Assembly: GCA_004283105.1 (NCBI GenBank)
Contig: SHLN01000104.1
Span: 1-8,822 of the forward strand
Source: Acidimicrobiia bacterium
GTDB taxonomy: Bacteria > Actinomycetota > Acidimicrobiia > Spongiisociales > SHLN01
Reading direction: 5' to 3'
DNA length: 8,822 nucleotides
Positions 6,189 through 8,822 of this stretch are shown here, piece by piece. Both the position numbers and the translations under genes were made by a program. Within the stretch, counting starts at the first letter, position 1. The number at the start of each line of letters is the position of its first letter. The notes beneath the pieces were generated by a model, which worked only from the letters and a program-made list of their open reading frames with translations, was not told the DNA's origin and searched no databases.

Positions 6189-7427
6189 CTACTCATCGGG
6201 CTGTGCCGCCACTGTGCACGTCTGGACCGGTGCGCCTGAGCTGAGACCCCCGGCCGTGAACGGTTCAACGTCGACGAATCCCGAGCCGCCGTCGTCGGTG
6301 GTGAGGAACCGGACGAGAGATCGGTAGACGGCATCGGCGTAGGCCTGACGGAACTCGGGCGTGGCGAGGAGGGCCTCTTCGGAGGGGTTTGAGATGTAAG
6401 CGCCCTCGGCGATGACCGCCGGGATGTCGGAGAGCCGGAGGATGCCGTAGATATCGACCCCGTTCTCGCCCACCCGGATCTTGGCGCCGGCGTCGTCGTC
6501 GCCTACCCAATCGGCTTCGAACAGCGAGAACCCGCGTCGCATTTCTTCCACGATCAGTCCGCTCAGGCGCTTCGATTCCGTGCTGGTGACCTGGTGATAC
6601 ACCTCGCTGCCGGGACCATCGTATGGGCCGTCGGGGGCGGCGTTGTTGTGAATCGAGACGAGGGCATGAGCGTTGAGGCTGTCGGCGATTGTGGTCCGGA
6701 AAGTGAGGCCGGTCTCGATGTCGGCTCCTTCCGGTCCCTCCGGCCTCGTGAGCCACACCTGCCCGGCCGGTGGGATGGCCGAACCGTCCAGGATCTCGCC
6801 GGTCTCCCAGTCGACCGTGTGGGGAGCATTCAGCAGATCGCGGGTGCGCCGGGCAATGTCGAGATTGACCTCCTTTTCGATGAGCCCGGTCGGTCCGACC
6901 GCCCCGATGTTTGGGCCGCCATGGCCGGGGTCGACCACGATGACTGCGTCTGAGAAATCGAATCCGGCACCGGGTCGGTCGGTGGTTGTGTTCCATGGAC
7001 TGAATGCGACCTGGTCGAACCGAACCCAGCCCGGGTCGTTGCAGTGGTCGAGCAGCTCCAGCCACTCACCATCACGGCCGACGATCGGGAACAGGAGGCC
7101 CTCGTGGGCCCTGACGTACGGCTCCGCAGCTTCCCGGTCCCGGTAGAGATCGGCGCCTCCGGCGGCGACGACGGCCGCGCCCCGTGAAGCGGTTGGGGGG
7201 CTGGCGTCGGCCTCGGGAGCCGGGGCATCTCGAGCCGGCGCGGCCGGGATCGTGGTTGGTGTCGGCGGGAGTGTCGTCGTAGTGGTGGTCGTCGACGTCG
7301 TGGTCGTCGACGACGTGGTCGTTGGTGCGATGGTGGTCATCGTTGTTGTCGTGGGTGGTTCTGCCGCCTCGCCCTGGCAGGCGGCGGCGACTAACGCAAG
7401 GAGAAGCAAGAGGCTGAAGCGGTGCAC
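6189..7427 (-). CDS. secreted N-acetylmuramoyl-L-alanine amidase (Amidase_3), possible lipoprotein
   Basis: The 412-residue enzyme should cleave the amide bond between N-acetylmuramic acid and the stem peptide of peptidoglycan. The hydrophobic signal (residues 4-16) ends at Cys17 in LVAAAC, a loose lipobox, so it may be lipid-anchored; plain secretion is possible. A Thr/Ser/Pro-rich linker (26-60) follows, then a beta-rich segment (about 84-142) that could be SH3-like. The Amidase_3 domain (about 160-377) keeps all zinc ligands: His169 in VVDPGHGG, Glu184 in IEKEVNL and His260 in SIHNN. The catalytic Glu341 is in AEGAYISNPSE. The tail (378-412) is unique. The GTG start follows a candidate -10, TAGCCT, by 6 bases, so the mRNA may be leaderless. 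The stop lies 9 bases from that of the convergent operon, leaving no room for a terminator. Confidence 0.93.
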   Translation of the reverse strand: MHRFSLLLLLALVAAACQGEAAEPPTTTTMTTIAPTTTSSTTTTSTTTTTTTLPPTPTTIPAAPARDAPAPEADASPPTASRGAAVVAAGGADLYRDREAAEPYVRAHEGLLFPIVGRDGEWLELLDHCNDPGWVRFDQVAFSPWNTTTDRPGAGFDFSDAVIVVDPGHGGPNIGAVGPTGLIEKEVNLDIARRTRDLLNAPHTVDWETGEILDGSAIPPAGQVWLTRPEGPEGADIETGLTFRTTIADSLNAHALVSIHNNAAPDGPYDGPGSEVYHQVTSTESKRLSGLIVEEMRRGFSLFEADWVGDDDAGAKIRVGENGVDIYGILRLSDIPAVIAEGAYISNPSEEALLATPEFRQAYADAVYRSLVRFLTTDDGGSGFVDVEPFTAGGLSSGAPVQTCTVAAQPDE

Positions 7428-7433
7428 CCGTCG

Positions 7434-7439
7434 AGGCTA
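7434..7439 (-). promoter_or_regulatory. candidate -10 element, TAGCCT, for a leaderless amidase mRNA
   Basis: On the minus strand TAGCCT lies 6 bases upstream of the GTG at 7427, the same geometry as TATACT before the FakA-like gene. There is no Shine-Dalgarno in between. The amidase may also be read from the yceH transcript, since the 100-base gap (7428-7527) shows no clear terminator. Confidence 0.5.
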
Positions 7440-7527
7440 CCGGTGTCTCCGAAGTGTGAGAGGGAAGACAGCACCCGGCCTCCCGTGGGAAGCGACACGA
7501 GAACGCCGATCCTCTGGCGTGTGGTGG

Positions 7528-8160
7528 TTAGTCGGCCTGTTCCAGGGCCGCGACCCGCGCTTCGAGCTCTTCGACCCGCGCCCGTAGCGTCCCGAGCTCG
7601 TCGACGGCCCCCGGCGCGGGGGTGGTGCCGGCTGAATCCGGGAGCGCCGGTTCGACGCGAGTGGTCGAGCCCACTTCACCCAGCAGATGCCGATAGCGGG
7701 ACTCCTTTTCGCCCGGCCGGCGATCGAGGCGCCGGGCGAGCGGCTCGTCACGCCGCTCCAGGCCGTCCAAGACCTCCTCAACCGCTTCTACGGTCGAGAA
7801 GTCGTCGTAGCGCTCGGTCCGGAGCCGCAGCTCGCCGGACGTTTGCTCGCCGCGCAGCATGAGCACGGCAAGCAGCGCAGCCTGTTCGTCGTCGATCTCG
7901 AGCATGTCGTCGAGGGCGTGCTTGTACTTGGCGGAGCGTCCCCCCGGAGAGCGGACGGCTCGGACGAGTCCCAGCTCCCGGAGGGCGTTGATGCCGTCCA
8001 GCACCTCGGCTTCGGTGTACGACTCGACCGGGTCGCGGTTGGTCTTCTGGTTGGCGGCGGCTGTGAGGGCGTTCACCGTCATCGGGTAGTAGTCGGGCGT
8101 CGTCATTGCCTTCTCGATGAGACAGCCGAGCAAGCGGAGGGAGATGTGGTCCAGTTCCAT
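7528..8160 (-). CDS. YceH/DUF480 family winged-helix protein
   Basis: The 210-residue product matches the YceH (DUF480) family over its whole length (E. coli YceH has about 215). The N-terminus LLGCLIEKAMTTPDYYPMTV (10-29), then NALTAAANQKTNRDP (30-44), forms the first winged-helix domain. LLAVLMLRGEQTSGELRLRT (96-115) forms the second, followed by PGEKESRYRHLLGEV (149-163). A Pro-rich hinge leads to a short leucine-zipper-like coil (188-208), also seen in E. coli. The fold suggests nucleic-acid binding or protein scaffolding, but the function of the family is not established. The ATG at 8160 gives the family's normal start. It lies upstream of the amidase on the same strand and diverges from the DUF177 gene. 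Confidence 0.93.
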   Translation of the reverse strand: MELDHISLRLLGCLIEKAMTTPDYYPMTVNALTAAANQKTNRDPVESYTEAEVLDGINALRELGLVRAVRSPGGRSAKYKHALDDMLEIDDEQAALLAVLMLRGEQTSGELRLRTERYDDFSTVEAVEEVLDGLERRDEPLARRLDRRPGEKESRYRHLLGEVGSTTRVEPALPDSAGTTPAPGAVDELGTLRARVEELEARVAALEQAD

Positions 8161-8168
8161 AGATCACG

Positions 8169-8174
8169 ATCCTA
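8169..8174 (-). promoter_or_regulatory. candidate yceH -10 element, TAGGAT
   Basis: Minus-strand TAGGAT ends 8 bases before the ATG at 8160, so transcription would begin at or within 1-2 bases of the start codon. The AGGA inside it could instead act as a weak Shine-Dalgarno with a 10-base spacer. The two readings cannot be separated from sequence alone. Confidence 0.4.
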
Positions 8175-8213
8175 CGAGGTAGGTCAGTCCCCCCGGCGAC
8201 GGCGGGGGAAGGT

Positions 8214-8232
8214 GCGAACCCTCCGGGTTCGC
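8214..8232. repeat. 8-bp hairpin, C-GGA-G triloop on the minus strand
   Basis: GCGAACCC (8214-8221) and GGGTTCGC (8225-8232) are perfect complements around TCC, which reads C-GGA-G on the minus strand. Just upstream, CCCCCG (8190-8195) can pair with CGGGGG (8203-8208) in a third hairpin with a 7-base loop. These sit between the divergent yceH and DUF177 starts, so a terminator role is unlikely. Confidence 0.7.
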
Positions 8233-8234
8233 CG

Positions 8235-8251
8235 CAGCGGCGAAGCCGCTG
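8235..8251. repeat. 7-bp hairpin, C-GAA-G triloop
   Basis: CAGCGGC (8235-8241) and GCCGCTG (8245-8251) flank GAA, a perfect C-GAA-G triloop. An alternative fold pairs TTCGCC (8228-8233) with GGCGAA (8239-8244). The two folds compete, and the alternative also disrupts the hairpin at 8214-8232. Confidence 0.7.
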
Positions 8252-8270
8252 GGGTAGGAGGGCAGGACGT

Positions 8271-8326
8271 AGTTGCTCACGGCCCACAGCTCACAGCTCA
8301 CAGCTCACAGCTCACTGCTCAAAACT
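8271..8326. repeat. heptamer tandem array (CACAGCT)
   Basis: Four perfect CACAGCT units occupy 8285-8312. They are followed by CACTGCT and CAAAACT (8313-8326) and preceded by degenerate CACGGCC (8278-8284) and AGTTGCT (8271-8277), eight units in phase. The array ends 3 bases before the candidate -10 of the DUF177 gene, so it occupies that promoter's -35 region. Its period equals that of the three arrays at the left end of the window, but its sequence differs. Confidence 0.92.
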
Positions 8327-8329
8327 CCG

Positions 8330-8335
8330 TATCCT
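8330..8335 (+). promoter_or_regulatory. candidate DUF177-gene -10 element, TATCCT
   Basis: TATCCT ends 9 bases before the ATG at 8345, so the expected mRNA has a 5' leader of only about 2-3 bases. The intervening TCCCTCTCC is pyrimidine-rich and cannot act as a Shine-Dalgarno. The -35 position lies in the CACAGCT array and has no consensus. Confidence 0.5.
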
Positions 8336-8344
8336 TCCCTCTCC

Positions 8345-8822
8345 ATGCACAGCACCCCCTTCATGCTCGATATCGGCGACTTGCTGACCCATCCCGGAGA
8401 GGTCCGGGAGGTTGAGCTGCACGGCGTCATCAACGGCGAGGTCCACCAGGCCCGGGTGGCCGGCCCCGTCGACGTGACGGCTCGCCTGGAGGGTCTTACC
8501 GACGGTGTCTACATGGTGGCCCGCGCCGAGGTGCCCGTCAGTGTGACCTGCAATCGCTGCTTGACCGATTGGGACGAGGACCTCGAGATCGAGGTCCGGC
8601 AACTGTTCGGCCGCGAGCCGGATGAAGATGGCTACGGGATCGACGAGCACTGGATCGACACCGAGGGGCCGATCCACGATGAGGTGGTGCTGGCGCTACC
8701 GTTGGCGCCCGTTTGCCGCGAAGACTGCAAAGGTATTTGCGCATCGTGTGGAGCCGACTTGAATACAGCTCCGTGCCAGGGGCACGAAGAAGCGGAGAGC
8801 TCTCCGTTCGCCGGTCTCAAGG
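8345..8822 (+). CDS. DUF177/YceD family protein, 3' end outside the window
   Basis: An open frame of 159 codons starts at ATG 8345 and is still open at the window edge. It matches the YceD/DUF177 family, which is linked to large-subunit rRNA accumulation and is almost always encoded just before rpmF (L32); rpmF and probably rnc are expected next. Cys69 and Cys72 (CNRC) are followed by LPLAPVCREDCKGICASCG with Cys124, Cys128, Cys132 and Cys135, and then Cys144. This Cys-rich C-terminal part is the family signature and suggests metal binding. The beginning (MHSTPFMLDIGDLLTHPGEV) includes the LxxHPG-like segment common in actinobacterial members. In Mycobacterium the orthologue (Rv2926c) directly follows the coiled-coil gene; here YceH, the amidase and the small membrane gene are inserted between them. 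Confidence 0.93.
   Translation, partial: MHSTPFMLDIGDLLTHPGEVREVELHGVINGEVHQARVAGPVDVTARLEGLTDGVYMVARAEVPVSVTCNRCLTDWDEDLEIEVRQLFGREPDEDGYGIDEHWIDTEGPIHDEVVLALPLAPVCREDCKGICASCGADLNTAPCQGHEEAESSPFAGLK

Noticed and set aside
7270..7350. Low-complexity GTC/GTG-rich stretch as a DNA repeat
   Set aside because: On the minus strand it encodes the Thr-rich linker of the amidase with mixed Thr codons. Protein composition explains it.
7428..7527. Terminator or promoter-rich gap between yceH and the amidase
   Set aside because: Apart from the TAGCCT near the amidase start I find no stable hairpin, T tract or repeat of either class here.
7687..8415. Plus-strand open frame of 242 codons over yceH and into the DUF177 gene
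   Set aside because: It is antisense to the clearly assigned YceH gene, crosses the repeats and overlaps the DUF177 start out of frame.

Overview
The window is high-GC DNA with the gene set and order of an actinobacterium. The block rpmB, DAK2/FakA-like, recG, rsmD, coaD, a DivIVA/ATPase-like coiled-coil protein and DUF177 (YceD) matches the conserved mycobacterial order around Rv2974c-recG, rsmD-coaD and Rv2927c-Rv2926c. A long Thr-rich linker in a secreted amidase and several promoter-to-start geometries typical of leaderless mRNAs suggest a deep-branching class such as Acidimicrobiia. That class assignment is inference from style, not proof.

Layout. Positions 1-48 may be the last codons of an unidentified plus-strand gene. 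Positions 49-255 hold no gene but are packed with a ten-unit heptamer array, a second heptamer array and three small GC-rich hairpins. The ribosomal protein gene rpmB is on the minus strand (256-444). It diverges from a six-gene plus-strand operon (562-6179): FakA-like kinase, recG, rsmD, coaD, coiled-coil protein, small membrane protein. The first five genes are chained by four consecutive 4-base stop/start overlaps. The operon converges, with only 9 bases between stop codons, on a minus-strand N-acetylmuramoyl-L-alanine amidase (6189-7427). Upstream of that lies the YceH/DUF480 gene, also minus (7528-8160). A 184-base divergent intergenic region with more hairpins and another heptamer array separates YceH from a DUF177/YceD gene that runs off the right edge, where rpmF and rnc would be expected.

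The genes are housekeeping: translation (L28, RsmD, DUF177), DNA repair (RecG), coenzyme A synthesis (CoaD), probable fatty-acid phosphorylation (FakA-like) and envelope work (coiled-coil protein, amidase). The unusual part is between the genes. Four tandem arrays have four different unit sequences but all have a period of exactly 7 bases. Five short hairpins fold to GNA-type triloops, four of them closed by a C-G pair, the geometry of the exceptionally stable d(GCGAAGC) mini-hairpin. The two classes occur side by side, and some reach into stop codons and promoters. They look like a mosaic of dispersed intergenic repeats.
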